Below, piece by piece: positions 1 through 9,396 of a stretch of 64,000 nt of DNA. Source of the stretch: an uncultured Litoreibacter sp. (GTDB taxonomy: Bacteria > Pseudomonadota > Alphaproteobacteria > Rhodobacterales > Rhodobacteraceae); assembly GCA_947493265.1 (NCBI GenBank), contig CANLQL010000002.1:682001-746000 (forward strand). The letters run 5' to 3'. Below the pieces are notes generated by a model. It was not told the origin of the DNA and made no database searches. It worked only from the letters and a program-made list of their open reading frames with translations. Each line of letters opens with the position of its first letter. The first letter of the stretch is position 1. The position numbers and the translations under genes were made by a program.

Positions 1-762
1 AACTGCTGCGGTTGATACGGCGGACAGGCGACCAAAGAACAGGCCTTCTGGCGCGCGGTTGCCTTCGATAAGTTTCGACAAGGTCGCGGCATCGACCGTG
101 GTCAGGCGAACCGTCCAATAAGCCTCATTCCAGCAGAAGATGAAGCACAGCAGCGCTGTGGAGGCGACACCGCCCCAAGCCAATGGGATCAAGATGTCTT
201 TGATTTCACCCCACGTGGTCACACCGTCCATTTTTGAGGCTTCAATGATCTCTTTCGGGATCTCTTTGAAATAGGTGAACAGCATCCAGATCACGATCGG
301 CAGGTTGATCAGGCAAAGCACAAGGATCACCAGAAAATGCGTGTCGAAAATCCCAAGGAAGTTCTTTGTCAGGAAGGTCATCGGGTACAGCACGGCTGCG
401 GCTGGAAGCATCTTTGTGGACAGCATCCACATCAAGATGTCCTTTGTGTGCCGGCTTGGATTGAACGCCATCGCATAGGCTGCGGGCACGCCGACAAACA
501 GGGCAAACAACGTCGCAAATGTAGACGTGATGACCGAGTTTGTCGCAAAGCGCCAATAGTCATAGTTCTGGGTCATGTTGGTGTAGTTTTCCAGTGTCGG
601 GGTAAAGGAAAATAGCATCTCCGGTTTGACCGCGTCTGCGTCGGTTTTGAAACTTGTGAAGACCAGCCAGAAGATCGGAAAGAAGAAAATCAGTGCGATC
701 GTCCAGGCCAAGACGGGCCAAAGAACAGTGCTGAGTTTTGAACGGTCTGTAACAGCTGCCAT
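1..762 (-). CDS. smoG: Polyol (sorbitol/mannitol-type) ABC transporter permease, second subunit, 3'-truncated by window edge
   Basis: MalG-type inner-membrane permease of a carbohydrate ABC importer, probably for sorbitol/mannitol. It is absent from the ORF track because it runs off the left edge. Reading the minus strand from the ATG at 762 gives MAAVTDRSKLSTVL, a first membrane segment (LAWTIALIFFFPIFWLVF), then FSFTPTLENY and several more helices. The C-terminal part lies outside the window. It begins 11 nt after the stop of the partner permease and follows the binding-protein gene, so the order is smoE-smoF-smoG. The ATPase subunit should lie further left. The family call is firm; the substrate is inferred from similarity of the set to Rhodobacter SmoEFG. 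Confidence 0.85.
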   Translation of the reverse strand, partial: MAAVTDRSKLSTVLWPVLAWTIALIFFFPIFWLVFTSFKTDADAVKPEMLFSFTPTLENYTNMTQNYDYWRFATNSVITSTFATLFALFVGVPAAYAMAFNPSRHTKDILMWMLSTKMLPAAAVLYPMTFLTKNFLGIFDTHFLVILVLCLINLPIVIWMLFTYFKEIPKEIIEASKMDGVTTWGEIKDILIPLAWGGVASTALLCFIFCWNEAYWTVRLTTVDAATLSKLIEGNRAPEGLFFGRLSAVSTAAV

Positions 763-773
763 TGTCTTTTCCC

Positions 774-1712
774 CTAATCCATCAAGCTCTTGCCGACCAT
801 GCGCAGCAAGAAGATTGCAATGATGTTGGCCAGAATGACCGCGAAAATTCCGGTGGCGCTGGCTGCACCAATATTGTTCGAAGCGAACTCGCCAATCAGA
901 TAGGGCAGGTTCTTGTTGCCGTTGCCGCGGCTGACGATCTCGATCTCGGCGTAAAGCGACAGGTGGAAGATCGACTGGATCATCACCACAATCGCGATGG
1001 GCCGGGCCAGATGTGGCACAGTCAGGTTGATGAATTGCGACCAGGGGCTTGCGCCATCCAGCGTCGCGGCCTCTTTCTGGGACTCGTCCTCAGATTGTAG
1101 CGACGTCATGAAGATCAGAACTGCAAACGGTGTCCATTGCCATGTCACCATCATGATAACCGCATAGGCCGAGGTTTGTGTGGCCCGGAACGAGATTGGC
1201 TCAATCTCTGGCCAGAGCGAGAAGAATGCGCCGAGAACTGGGAAATCCCGAAGACCGGCGACAAGACTGTTCATGCCGTCAACGGCGATCCCTTGCAGGC
1301 CAAGGACCGGGTCCAGGATCATGTTGATCCACAAAACGGCGTTCACCGCAGGCATCACGAAGAAGGGCGAAATTAGAAGCACGCGTACGATGCCGCGGCC
1401 AGGGAAGGATCGGTTGACCAGGACAGCGATGCCGAGGCCCAAAATAACCGTCAGGATCAGAATGCTGCTGACAATAAAAACGGAGTTCTGAATGGCGAAC
1501 CAGAAATCTTTGGCGTTCAGGACATATTCGTAGTTGCCGAACCCGCGCCAATTGCTTGGGCTTGGGGTTGTCCATTCAGGACGCCGCAGATTGTTCAGCA
1601 CATAGCGGATGAACGAAAAGTACAGCGTCATGCTGAGCGGGACGATCATCCAGATCAGCAGCAGGATTACTGCAGGCGTCTGGAGAAGGCGTGGTATCGA
1701 ACGATCAGACAT
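774..1712 (-). CDS. smoF: Polyol (sorbitol/mannitol-type) ABC transporter permease, first subunit
   Basis: MalF-type permease of 312 aa, the usual size for this family. A first helix (VILLLIWMIVPLSMTLYFSF) is followed by a periplasmic stretch and a C-terminal block of helices. The region with FINLTVPHLARPIA fits the EAA cytoplasmic loop that contacts the ATPase. The ATG at 1712 has a purine-rich AAGGGG a short distance upstream. It pairs with the permease starting at 762 and is separated from the binding-protein gene by a 195-nt gap holding a strong hairpin. Role: passage of a sugar alcohol across the inner membrane. Substrate inferred by similarity to SmoF/MtlF. Confidence 0.87.
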   Translation of the reverse strand: MSDRSIPRLLQTPAVILLLIWMIVPLSMTLYFSFIRYVLNNLRRPEWTTPSPSNWRGFGNYEYVLNAKDFWFAIQNSVFIVSSILILTVILGLGIAVLVNRSFPGRGIVRVLLISPFFVMPAVNAVLWINMILDPVLGLQGIAVDGMNSLVAGLRDFPVLGAFFSLWPEIEPISFRATQTSAYAVIMMVTWQWTPFAVLIFMTSLQSEDESQKEAATLDGASPWSQFINLTVPHLARPIAIVVMIQSIFHLSLYAEIEIVSRGNGNKNLPYLIGEFASNNIGAASATGIFAVILANIIAIFLLRMVGKSLMD

Positions 1713-1861
1713 GTCTCGGGACCCCTTGCAAAGCAGTCAATGTGCCAACGGAAGTATCTGCGAATGGTTGATTGACCGAAGACCATAGTCAAGTTCTGCG
1801 GTCTGGCTGTGCCTTAAAACGGGGCCGCCATGCCGGGCAATCAGGTTCGTATGTTTGGGAC

Positions 1862-1885
1862 GGCCCGGCAGCGTACTGCCGGGCC
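1862..1885 (-). repeat. Intercistronic hairpin between binding-protein and permease genes
   Basis: GGCCCGGCAG, loop CGTA, then CTGCCGGGCC: a perfect 10-bp stem with a 4-nt loop in the smoE-smoF gap. No T-run follows on the minus strand, so it looks like a partial terminator or RNA-stabilising hairpin rather than a full terminator. Such hairpins often let the binding protein be made in excess of the permeases. Confidence 0.75.
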
Positions 1886-1907
1886 AGATTTGGTCGAAGG
1901 ACCTGAC

Positions 1908-3191
1908 TTAGTAGCCAGCCTCGTCCATGATCGCGACGGCTGCGGCTTGCGCGGCTGCCAGTGCGTCTTCTACGGATTTGGCACCGGAAAGGGCTGCTGC
2001 CATTTCCTGACCGAATGCGGAACCGATCTCTGGGAATTCAGGGATCGCAACAAACTGAACACCAACATATGGCTTCAGGTCTGTGGCTTCTGGTGCCGCA
2101 GATTCGATTGCTTTCATTTCAGCTTCAGCGAAGCCAGCAACCGCCTGGAACTCAGGAAGTGCATATGTGGATGCACGCTGACCAGTTGGAACTTTGTCCC
2201 AACCGAAGTCTGGGTGGTTACCAACAGCTTGGACGTAGTCTTTAGATGTCGCCCATTCGATGAACGCTTTTGCTTCTTCAGCATTTGGTGTTCCGGCTGG
2301 AACAGCCATTGCCCATGCCCACAGCCAGTTTGCACCAACTGGGTTACCAGCGTTTGGCGACTGAGCGTATGCAACGCCGTCTACTTCCAGGAAGGAAGCC
2401 GCGATTGTTGCATCGATCCACAGACCACATTTGCCTTCGTTATAGAGCGCCAGGATCTCGTTGAAGGAGTTACCTTCGGAGCCGGGAGGGCCGTATGTGC
2501 CCAGGAAGTCTACGTAGAAGTTCACGGCTGCGTTCCACTCTGGGGAATCAAGCTGTGGTTTGTAGTCTGCGTCGAACCATGCTGCGCCGAAGGAGTTGGC
2601 AACAGTTGTGATGAACGCACCGTTGTCGCCCCAACCTGGCTTACCGCGCAGGCAGGCACCATAGATGCCGTTCTCTGGATCGTGGATCGCAGCTGCTGCT
2701 GCTTTCACGTTTTCCCAGCTGTCATTGTCAGCGATGGATACGCCAGCAGCGTCCATCAGGTCCTTACGGTACATGACCATGGAGGACTCACCATAGAATG
2801 GTGCTGCATAGAGTGTGCCGTCATGGGACAGACCAGCGCGCATTGCTGGCAGGATGTCTTCGACGTCGTAGTCAGCACCGAATTCCAGTGGTTCGATCCA
2901 GCCTGCTGCACCCCAAATTGGAGCTTCCTGCATGCCGATGTTAATGATGTCGTACTGGCCGCCACCTGTTGCTGTGTCGGATGTGACCTGCTCGCGCAGA
3001 ACACCTTCTTCAAGGGAAACCCAGTTCAGCTTCACACCGGTCTCTTCGGTATAGGCTTCAGCAACTTTTTGCATGTTGATCATGTGGCCGTTGTTCACGA
3101 TCGCGATTGTCAGTTCTTTGGCATGGCCGTCTGCCATTGCACCGGTTGCGCAAAGCGTCAGACCCAGTGCGGAGTTGAGTAGAGATTTCAT
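1908..3191 (-). CDS. smoE: Polyol ABC transporter periplasmic substrate-binding protein
   Basis: Extracellular solute-binding protein (family 1) of 427 aa. The N terminus MKSLLNSALGLTLCATGAMA is a Sec signal peptide, followed by DGHAKELTIAIVNNGHM. The ORF track starts 7 codons upstream, but the ATG at 3191 is preceded by GGGAGGAAAAAC, a good ribosome site. Later segments such as YDIINIGMQEAPIWGAAGW and LWIDATIAASFLEVDG fit the SmoE/MtlE sorbitol-mannitol binding proteins. It is the first gene of the smoEFG transcription unit. It captures the polyol in the periplasm and delivers it to SmoF/SmoG. Confidence 0.88.
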   Translation of the reverse strand: MKSLLNSALGLTLCATGAMADGHAKELTIAIVNNGHMINMQKVAEAYTEETGVKLNWVSLEEGVLREQVTSDTATGGGQYDIINIGMQEAPIWGAAGWIEPLEFGADYDVEDILPAMRAGLSHDGTLYAAPFYGESSMVMYRKDLMDAAGVSIADNDSWENVKAAAAAIHDPENGIYGACLRGKPGWGDNGAFITTVANSFGAAWFDADYKPQLDSPEWNAAVNFYVDFLGTYGPPGSEGNSFNEILALYNEGKCGLWIDATIAASFLEVDGVAYAQSPNAGNPVGANWLWAWAMAVPAGTPNAEEAKAFIEWATSKDYVQAVGNHPDFGWDKVPTGQRASTYALPEFQAVAGFAEAEMKAIESAAPEATDLKPYVGVQFVAIPEFPEIGSAFGQEMAAALSGAKSVEDALAAAQAAAVAIMDEAGY

Positions 3192-3444
3192 GTTTTTCCT
3201 CCCAGAAATCACAGATCGGATTCCTCTCGAATCCTGTGCTGTTCATATTGCAGGTGAAAAAGTGATCGCTCTACTGATTAACAATCAATCAACGATACAA
3301 AAGATACAAAATATACGTTTTCTAGCAGTCTCAACTGCAAAAACCGCTCATGTCTGCGGAAATGCTGTCGAAAACATAGCAGGATTCGGGCGCACGTTGG
3401 TGGCCCATTTCCAGCTGAAACGATCTGATGCCGCCCCCTAATGT
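3192..3444. promoter_or_regulatory. Intergenic region upstream of smoE with a small inverted repeat
   Basis: This 253-nt gap lies between smoE (reading left) and the 3' end of ppk2, and must hold the smoE promoter. It is AT-rich around 3270-3325. It contains TGATT-AAC-AATCA at 3275-3287, an inverted repeat that could bind a sugar regulator. I see no convincing terminator for ppk2 and no small gene. No polyol regulator gene lies nearby in the window. Confidence 0.4.
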
Positions 3445-4335
3445 TCAGGTCTTGCGGGCCTGTGGATGCAGAGAGGAGGTCAGTATGTGATCCGAATTGT
3501 GCACGATGCTTTCGGCCTGGTGCACGATTTTCGGATCATAGGGTTGGGCGACGCTTTCATCCTTGTCGGTATAGTCCAGCTGCGACAGGAAATGTTTCAT
3601 GCAATTCAGCCGCGCGCGCTTCTTGTCGTTGGAGCGGATCACGGTCCACGGCGCATCCGCCGTATCAGTATAGAAGAACATCGCCTCTTTCGCTTCCGTG
3701 TAGTCGTCCCATTTGCTGAGGCTTGCACGGTCAATCGGCGACAGTTTCCAGCGTTTCAGCGGGTCTGTTTCGCGCGCAGTGAAGCGGCGTTTTTGTTCGT
3801 CTTGCGTGACCGAGAACCAATATTTGAACAAACGGGTTCCGCTGCGCACCAACATCCGCTCAAATTCTGGAGTCTGACGCATGAATTCCAGATAGTCCTG
3901 CGGCTTGCAGAAATTCATCACCCGTTCGACACCGGCGCGGTTGTACCACGACCGGTCATAAAGAACGATTTCGCCCGCTGTTGGCAGATGCTTGACGTAG
4001 CGCTGGAAAAACCACTGGCCGCGTTCTTCATCCGTGGGTTTGTTCAGGGCAACAACACGTGCGGCGCGGGGGTTCAGATGTTCCATGAAGCGCTTAATCG
4101 TCCCGCCCTTGCCAGCGGCATCGCGCCCTTCAAACAGCATTACGAATTTCTGACCGGTCTCTTGCACCCAATGCTGCACCTTGAGCAGTTCCACCTGAAG
4201 CTTCGCCTTCTCTTCTTCATAGGCCGCACGGCTGATGCGTTCAGCGTAAGGATACTCTCCCTGCTCAAACCCCAGGATCGCTTCTTTGCGCGAGGCTTGG
4301 GTTTCAGGGGCGGTTGCATTTTTGGGTTGCGCCAT
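3445..4335 (-). CDS. ppk2: Polyphosphate kinase 2 (PPK2 family)
   Basis: Transfers phosphate between inorganic polyphosphate and nucleotides in the cytoplasm. The 296-aa protein carries the PPK2 Walker A (GRDAAGKGGTIKRF, about residues 70-83), the Walker B-like DRSWYNRAGVERV and the lid segment KYWFSVTQDEQKRRF. Length matches single-domain PPK2. The ATG at 4335 follows AAGGAGTGATGAG. It stands alone, divergent from dadA. Class I versus class III, and so ADP or GDP preference, cannot be settled by eye. Confidence 0.93.
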   Translation of the reverse strand: MAQPKNATAPETQASRKEAILGFEQGEYPYAERISRAAYEEEKAKLQVELLKVQHWVQETGQKFVMLFEGRDAAGKGGTIKRFMEHLNPRAARVVALNKPTDEERGQWFFQRYVKHLPTAGEIVLYDRSWYNRAGVERVMNFCKPQDYLEFMRQTPEFERMLVRSGTRLFKYWFSVTQDEQKRRFTARETDPLKRWKLSPIDRASLSKWDDYTEAKEAMFFYTDTADAPWTVIRSNDKKRARLNCMKHFLSQLDYTDKDESVAQPYDPKIVHQAESIVHNSDHILTSSLHPQARKT

Positions 4336-4475
4336 CTCATCACTCCTTCTTTGACGGCAGAGGTTAGACGAACGGATCAGGCGGGACTTTGACCTAGATC
4401 AGAAAGCTAGCCCTTGACGTTCCTTAATTCGGATGGCCGATTGCAGGGAACGGGTAGGGGAGGCAGCAGCCAGCT

Positions 4476-5735
4476 ATGAGTGAAAGCAAAAAGGTTATCG
4501 TGGTGGGTGCCGGGATTGTTGGCGTATCCTGCGCGATCTGGCTTCAGCGCAATGGGCATGATGTCACGATTGTGGACCGCGCGGGCCCTGCGAAAGGAAC
4601 AAGTCACGGCAATGCCGGTGTGCTGGCGGCCAGTGCGATCATACCCGTGACAGTGCCGGGCTTGGTCAGGCGCGCACCGAAGATGCTGCTGAACCCGAAT
4701 GTGCCGCTGTTCCTGCGGTGGTCCTACTTGCCGAAACTGCTGCCCTTTCTTGCGCGCTATCTGTCATACGCGACCGATGCGCATGTCGACCACTACGGTC
4801 AGGCGATGGCCAGTTTGATGCATGACTGCCATGCCCAGCACCTTGCGTTGGCGGCTGGCACACCTGCCGAAAGGTTTGTTGGCGATGAAGATTATTGCTT
4901 CGGCTATGCCACACGGGCTGATTTTGATGCAGACCGATACGGGTGGGAAAAGCGCAAAGCCCAGGGGTTTGAGTTTGAGGTGCTCAGCGCGGAAGAATTT
5001 GCAAGTTACGACCCCAGTTTCGGGGACGGGTTCGACGTAGTGGTGCGGTGCAAAAATCATGGACGCATATCTGACCCGGGCCGGTATGTGGCGACCCTTG
5101 CCGATCACTTCGTGGCGCAGGGGGGCAAGCTGCAGATCACGGAAGTGACTGACGTCACGCTTCACAAGGGCGAAATCACAGCGTTGCAAACCACGGATGG
5201 ACAGATGACGGCAGACCACATCGTCTTTGCCCTTGGTGCGTGGTCGAAACCGATTGCCCATAAGTTGGGGGTAAACGTCCCGCTGGAAAGTGAGCGGGGG
5301 TATCATATCGAATTTATCAACCCGTCGGTGATGCCAAAGGCCCCGATGATGGTCGCTGCAGGCAAGTTCGTCATCACACCGATGGAAGGCAGGTTGCGGG
5401 CCGCGGGCGTTGTGGAGTTTGGCGGGTTGGAGCTTGAACCCAGCCGCGCGCCGTTTGCGTTGTTGCGCCGTCAGGTCTCACAACTCTTGCCGGATCTGAA
5501 ATGCGATGAGGAGGTGGAATGGATGGGCCACCGCCCGGCACCAGCAGACAGTTTGCCGTCAATTGGGGCCAATGATGCGACAGGAAAAAGCTACAGTGCC
5601 TTTGGTCACCAGCATCTTGGATTAACGGCCGGGCCGAAGACCGGACGGATCATTGCCGACCTGATCAGTGGCAAAACGCCGAATATTGATTTGGCGGCTT
5701 TTGATCCCATGAAACACAAATCGCGGGACATGTGA
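4476..5735 (+). CDS. dadA: FAD-dependent D-amino-acid dehydrogenase (DadA family)
   Basis: 419-aa DAO-fold flavoprotein. The N-terminal dinucleotide-binding motif VVGAGIVGVSCAIWLQRNGH is followed by the conserved HGNAG loop (GTSHGNAGVLAAS). The C-terminal FGHQHLGLTAGPKTGRIIADL stretch is typical of DadA. It oxidatively deaminates D-amino acids and passes electrons to the respiratory chain at the membrane. Start ATG has GGGAGG upstream. It is divergent from ppk2 and convergent with frcK. No alanine racemase or Lrp gene lies beside it, so the substrate may be another D-amino acid or a secondary amine. Confidence 0.85.
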   Translation: MSESKKVIVVGAGIVGVSCAIWLQRNGHDVTIVDRAGPAKGTSHGNAGVLAASAIIPVTVPGLVRRAPKMLLNPNVPLFLRWSYLPKLLPFLARYLSYATDAHVDHYGQAMASLMHDCHAQHLALAAGTPAERFVGDEDYCFGYATRADFDADRYGWEKRKAQGFEFEVLSAEEFASYDPSFGDGFDVVVRCKNHGRISDPGRYVATLADHFVAQGGKLQITEVTDVTLHKGEITALQTTDGQMTADHIVFALGAWSKPIAHKLGVNVPLESERGYHIEFINPSVMPKAPMMVAAGKFVITPMEGRLRAAGVVEFGGLELEPSRAPFALLRRQVSQLLPDLKCDEEVEWMGHRPAPADSLPSIGANDATGKSYSAFGHQHLGLTAGPKTGRIIADLISGKTPNIDLAAFDPMKHKSRDM

Positions 5736-5770
5736 TTCCGAGCGTGTGTTCGCGCCCCGACACGGTTTGA

Positions 5771-6379
5771 CTATTTCAGAACTAGATCAGCGATGCGGCT
5801 TTGGTCGTGAACGATACGGGCATTTGCCAGATCGTTGCCTTCCGCCCGTGCCGTAGCCGCCGCCAGATCATGGCCATGATCCAGCCAGCGCGTGATGAGC
5901 CGCGCTCGAAGGGTTTCAATCGGAACATCTAGATGAATTGAATAGTCCCATTCCGCCTCCAACGCGTTCCATGGCGGGGTGTCCAACAGCAGATAGTTGC
6001 CTTCGACCAGGATCGTTTGATTTTCTGCGGTGACTTTGCCACCGTCCTCCACTGCCCGGTCCGCGCTGCGGTCGAATGTCGGGTAGGCGACTTCAGGTGT
6101 GGTGCGACACGCTTGGATGATATCGATGAACCCAGCGACGTCGAAGGTTTCCGGTGCGCCCTTCTTGGGAAGCAAGCCAAGCGGTTCCAAAACAGTGTTG
6201 TCCAGATGAAACCCGTCCATCGGCACAACGCAGGATTTGGCAATCTGACGGTTCAACATCTTGGCAAAGGTGGACTTGCCGCTGGCGGGCGCTCCGGCAA
6301 TTGCAATTATTCTGCGACCGTTTCTCAACGGCACCGCTTTGATTGCTGCTGCGACTTGTTGCAGGGTGGGGTCGCTCAA
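5771..6379 (-). CDS. frcK: P-loop kinase of the fructose transporter operon (FrcK-like)
   Basis: 202-aa nucleoside/sugar-kinase-like P-loop protein with Walker A GAPASGKSTFAK near residue 28. VPMDGFHLDN resembles the uridine kinase/pantothenate kinase fold, and TILVEGNYLLLD precedes the second half. Its ATG overlaps the frcA stop (ATGA), so it is the last gene of frcBCAK. In Sinorhizobium meliloti the fourth gene of the frc operon is a kinase of this kind. It may phosphorylate the imported sugar. The call leans strongly on operon position. Confidence 0.78.
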   Translation of the reverse strand: MSDPTLQQVAAAIKAVPLRNGRRIIAIAGAPASGKSTFAKMLNRQIAKSCVVPMDGFHLDNTVLEPLGLLPKKGAPETFDVAGFIDIIQACRTTPEVAYPTFDRSADRAVEDGGKVTAENQTILVEGNYLLLDTPPWNALEAEWDYSIHLDVPIETLRARLITRWLDHGHDLAAATARAEGNDLANARIVHDQSRIADLVLK

Positions 6380-7152
6380 GCGTTTGCCATCTCGACAGGG
6401 GCTTCCTTAGCACCGGTCATGAAGGCCACGGCGTCCGACATGGTGTAGTCCTTCGGATTGATCACGCAAAGGCGTTTGCCGAGACGGTGCACATGGATGC
6501 GGTCTGCAACCTCAAAAACATGGGGCATGTTGTGGCTGATTAGGATGATCGGGATGCCGCGCGATTTTACGTCCTGGATCAGCTCCAGCACTTTGCGGGA
6601 CTCCTTGACGCCCAAAGCGGCCGTCGGCTCATCCAAGATGATCACCTTGGACCCGAAAGCTGCGGCACGGGCCACAGCGACGCCCTGACGTTGACCGCCC
6701 GACAGCGTTTCGACAGCCTGATTGATGTTCTGGATCGTCATCAGTCCCAGCTCGGTCAGCTTGTCGCGCGCCAGCTTTTCCATCGTCGCCCGGTCAAGCT
6801 GGCGAAACCATTTGCCCATGATGCCTTGCTTGCGAATTTCGCGACCCATGAACATGTTGTCGGCGATCGACAGGGCAGGGGACATGGCAAGCGTTTGGTA
6901 GACAGTTTCGATGCCAGCTTCCCGCGCTTGAATAGGGGATTTGAAGGAGATCGGTTTGCCTTCCAGAAAAACCTCGCCTTCATCGGGGATCACAGCCCCC
7001 GAGACGGCTTTGATCAAGGATGATTTGCCCGCACCGTTATCGCCAATGACGGCCAGAATTTCACCGGGCATCAGGTCGAAGTCGCAATGATCCAACGCGG
7101 TGACCTTGCCGTAGCGTTTCACCAGGCCGCGGCCTTTGAGAATAGGTTCCAT
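6376..7152 (-). CDS. frcA: Fructose-type ABC transporter ATPase
   Basis: 258-aa ATPase with Walker A GDNGAGKSS (about residues 37-45), signature LSGGQRQGVAVARA, Walker B VIILDEPTAAL and switch histidine ISHNM. It has a single ATPase domain rather than the tandem ~500-aa form of RbsA/XylG, as in the Frc subgroup of CUT2 importers. The start overlaps the frcC stop by one base and the end overlaps frcK by four. It powers uptake through FrcC. Confidence 0.9.
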   Translation of the reverse strand: MEPILKGRGLVKRYGKVTALDHCDFDLMPGEILAVIGDNGAGKSSLIKAVSGAVIPDEGEVFLEGKPISFKSPIQAREAGIETVYQTLAMSPALSIADNMFMGREIRKQGIMGKWFRQLDRATMEKLARDKLTELGLMTIQNINQAVETLSGGQRQGVAVARAAAFGSKVIILDEPTAALGVKESRKVLELIQDVKSRGIPIILISHNMPHVFEVADRIHVHRLGKRLCVINPKDYTMSDAVAFMTGAKEAPVEMANA

Positions 7153-8192
7153 TACGCTGCCACCTTTCTAATCCATTGATCGACGGCCACCGCTGCGATG
7201 ATCAACACACCGATCAGCAAATAGGTCCATTGGGCGTCTGCCCCCATCAGGCGCAGACCAAGTGTGAAGACACCCACAATCAGCGCACCAAAGAACGTAC
7301 CAAGGATCGATCCGCGCCCACCGAAGAGCGATATACCCCCGATCACAACCGCCGTAATGCTTTCGATATTCAACAACTGGCCAGATGTCGGCGAAACCGA
7401 TCCAATTCGGCCAATCAGGGCCCAACCGGCGATGCCACAGATCAAGCCTGCCACCGCATAGACCGAAATAATCGTGCCTTTGACGTTGACGCCGGAAAGC
7501 TCCGCGGCTTCGGGGTCATCGCCGACGGCATAGACATGGCGGCCCCAGGCCGTGTGGCGCAAGACGTAAGCCAGGATCAGGACCAGCAAGACCATGAACA
7601 AGACGCCCACGGTGAAAACGGCCCCGCCAACTTTGAATTTTGCCCCCAGCAGCTGCAACGCGGCGGCATTTTCCGCGATGTCCTGACTGCGGATCGTTTC
7701 ATTGGCGGAATAAAGGAAGTTCGCGGCCAGCACGATCTGCCACATGCCAAGCGTCACGATGAAGGGCGGCAGTTTCATCACCGCAACCAACCAGCCGTTT
7801 ACATAGCCGATCGCGGTTCCGAAGATCAGACCACAGGCGATGGAAACTTCAACCGGCAAGCCGTATCGGAAGGTGAACTGCCCCATGACCACGGATGAGA
7901 TGACGGCGATGGCTCCGACACTCAGGTCGATGCCTGCGGTCAGGATCACCAGCGATTGCGCTGCAGCGACGATGCCCACGATCTGCACCTGTTGCAGGAT
8001 CAAGGTCAGCGCGAAGGGGGAGAAGAACTTGGACCCGAGAAGGAGCCCGAATACCGCGATGGACGCGACAAGGACGATCAGCGGGACCAGTGCGGGATTG
8101 ACGTGCAGCCAATGTTGTACCGTCCCCAAGAAGCCGCGATGTGGGTCTTCGAATTTGGCAACGCCATCCTCGGCCGTATTCACATTCGCCAT
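7152..8192 (-). CDS. frcC: Fructose-type ABC transporter permease (CUT2 family)
   Basis: 346-aa RbsC-like permease with about eight to ten hydrophobic segments, for example LIVLVASIAVFGLLLG and VIGGISLFGGRGSILGTFFG. The ILTAGIDLSVGA motif is typical of BPD_transp_2 permeases. The ATG at 8192 has GGGGAGGG upstream. It sits between the binding protein and the ATPase and forms the inner-membrane channel. Fructose specificity is inferred from the operon arrangement. Confidence 0.9.
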   Translation of the reverse strand: MANVNTAEDGVAKFEDPHRGFLGTVQHWLHVNPALVPLIVLVASIAVFGLLLGSKFFSPFALTLILQQVQIVGIVAAAQSLVILTAGIDLSVGAIAVISSVVMGQFTFRYGLPVEVSIACGLIFGTAIGYVNGWLVAVMKLPPFIVTLGMWQIVLAANFLYSANETIRSQDIAENAAALQLLGAKFKVGGAVFTVGVLFMVLLVLILAYVLRHTAWGRHVYAVGDDPEAAELSGVNVKGTIISVYAVAGLICGIAGWALIGRIGSVSPTSGQLLNIESITAVVIGGISLFGGRGSILGTFFGALIVGVFTLGLRLMGADAQWTYLLIGVLIIAAVAVDQWIRKVAA

Positions 8193-8215
8193 GATATCCC
8201 TCCCCGTTATAGCGA

Positions 8216-8237
8216 AGGGGCGGACAGTGCCGCCCCT
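8216..8237 (-). repeat. Intercistronic hairpin between frcB and frcC
   Basis: AGGGGCGG, loop ACAGTG, then CCGCCCCT: an 8-bp stem in the 81-nt gap between the binding protein and the permease. It sits in the same place as the smoE-smoF hairpin and has no T-run, so it probably protects or attenuates the message. Confidence 0.7.
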
Positions 8238-8273
8238 CTTAACTTTCAGCTTAAGTCAGATTTTGCTTCGGTG

Positions 8274-9293
8274 TTAGCCCCAGCAGAGATTTGTGCCTTC
8301 GGTGGTGTCAATGCTTTCAACACCTTCGGCTGGCTGGTCTGTGACCAGTGCAACGCCGGTGTCAAAGAAGTCTTTGCCCGGTGTCAGCGCTGGCTTCGTG
8401 CCATCCTTGGCCCAAGCCGCAATCGCTTCGACCCCTTTGGAAGCCATCAGAAGCGGGTACTGCTGGGACGTTGCCCCGATAACACCGTCCTTGACGTTTT
8501 GTACGCCGGGGCAGCCGCCATCGACGGAGACGATCAACACATCATTTTCGCGACCGAACGCTTTGAGGGCCTCGTAGGCACCCGCTGCGGCAGGTTCGTT
8601 GATCGTGTAGACAACGTTGATGCCTGGGTCTTTGGCCAGAAGGTTTTCCATGGCTTTGCGGCCACCTTCTTCATTGCCGGCAGTGATGTCATTGCCAACG
8701 ATACGTGGATCGGTTTCATCACCCCATTTGTTTGGATCACCGATGTCGATGCCGAAACCGGTCAGGAAGCCCTGGTCGCGCAGAACGCCAACGGTTGGCT
8801 GGGATACGGCCAGATCAAGCATGCCGATCTTTGCATTCGCGGCCTCATCGCCGAGCGTTGCAGCCGCCCATTGGCCAATCAATTCACCGGCAAGAAAGTT
8901 ATCTGTCGCAAAAGTCGCGTCTGCGGCGTCAATTGGCGAAAGCGGTGTGTCCAGCGCGATCACGACCAGCCCCGCGTCGCGCGCTTGCTGTACGGACGAC
9001 ACGATGGAAGACGTGTCGGATGCAGTCAGCAGAATACCTTTCGCGCCGTCAGCGATACAGGTTTCGATCGCAGCCACTTGAGTTTCGTGATCCCCGTCAA
9101 CTTTACCCGCGAAGGATTTCAGCGTCATGCCAAGCTCTGCTGCTTTGGCCTCAGCACCTTCTTTCATCTTCACGAAGAAGGGGTTGGTGTCTGTTTTCGT
9201 GATCAGGCAGGCTGTGACGGCATGGCCATCGGCAAAGGCCGCACCGGACAGGGCGGTCAGTGCAACAGCGGATGAAGCAAGTAGTTTTTTCAT
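8274..9293 (-). CDS. frcB: Fructose-type ABC transporter periplasmic substrate-binding protein
   Basis: Periplasmic sugar-binding protein of the ribose/galactose (peripla_BP_4) fold, 339 aa. Signal peptide [21 protein letters not shown] is followed by [18 protein letters not shown]. The motif [10 protein letters not shown] and the hinge segment [17 protein letters not shown] fit FrcB. The ORF track begins 10 codons earlier; the ATG at 9293 has GGGAGGACACT in front and begins the signal sequence. First gene of frcBCAK, divergent from the ROK regulator. Confidence 0.9.
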   Translation of the reverse strand: MKKLLASSAVALTALSGAAFADGHAVTACLITKTDTNPFFVKMKEGAEAKAAELGMTLKSFAGKVDGDHETQVAAIETCIADGAKGILLTASDTSSIVSSVQQARDAGLVVIALDTPLSPIDAADATFATDNFLAGELIGQWAAATLGDEAANAKIGMLDLAVSQPTVGVLRDQGFLTGFGIDIGDPNKWGDETDPRIVGNDITAGNEEGGRKAMENLLAKDPGINVVYTINEPAAAGAYEALKAFGRENDVLIVSVDGGCPGVQNVKDGVIGATSQQYPLLMASKGVEAIAAWAKDGTKPALTPGKDFFDTGVALVTDQPAEGVESIDTTEGTNLCWG

Positions 9294-9396
9294 AGTGTCC
9301 TCCCAGACAATTGGTCCGAACAATCGGAGCAGCCTCCCGCAGTTTTAGCGGAATTGACCTTAGGAAACGCGATTCTCTTGTGGAGGTCAATAAATA

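Noticed and set aside
1830-3182. 450-aa plus-strand ORF opposite smoE
   Set aside because: Cysteine- and tryptophan-rich translation with no domain; it is the antisense shadow of the smoE binding-protein gene, which has a signal peptide and ribosome site.
3466-4392. 308-aa plus-strand ORF opposite ppk2
   Set aside because: No domain; the minus strand encodes an intact PPK2 with Walker motifs.
7956-9275. 439-aa plus-strand ORF opposite frcB/frcC
   Set aside because: Spans two real minus-strand genes and their gap and has no recognisable domain; antisense artefact.
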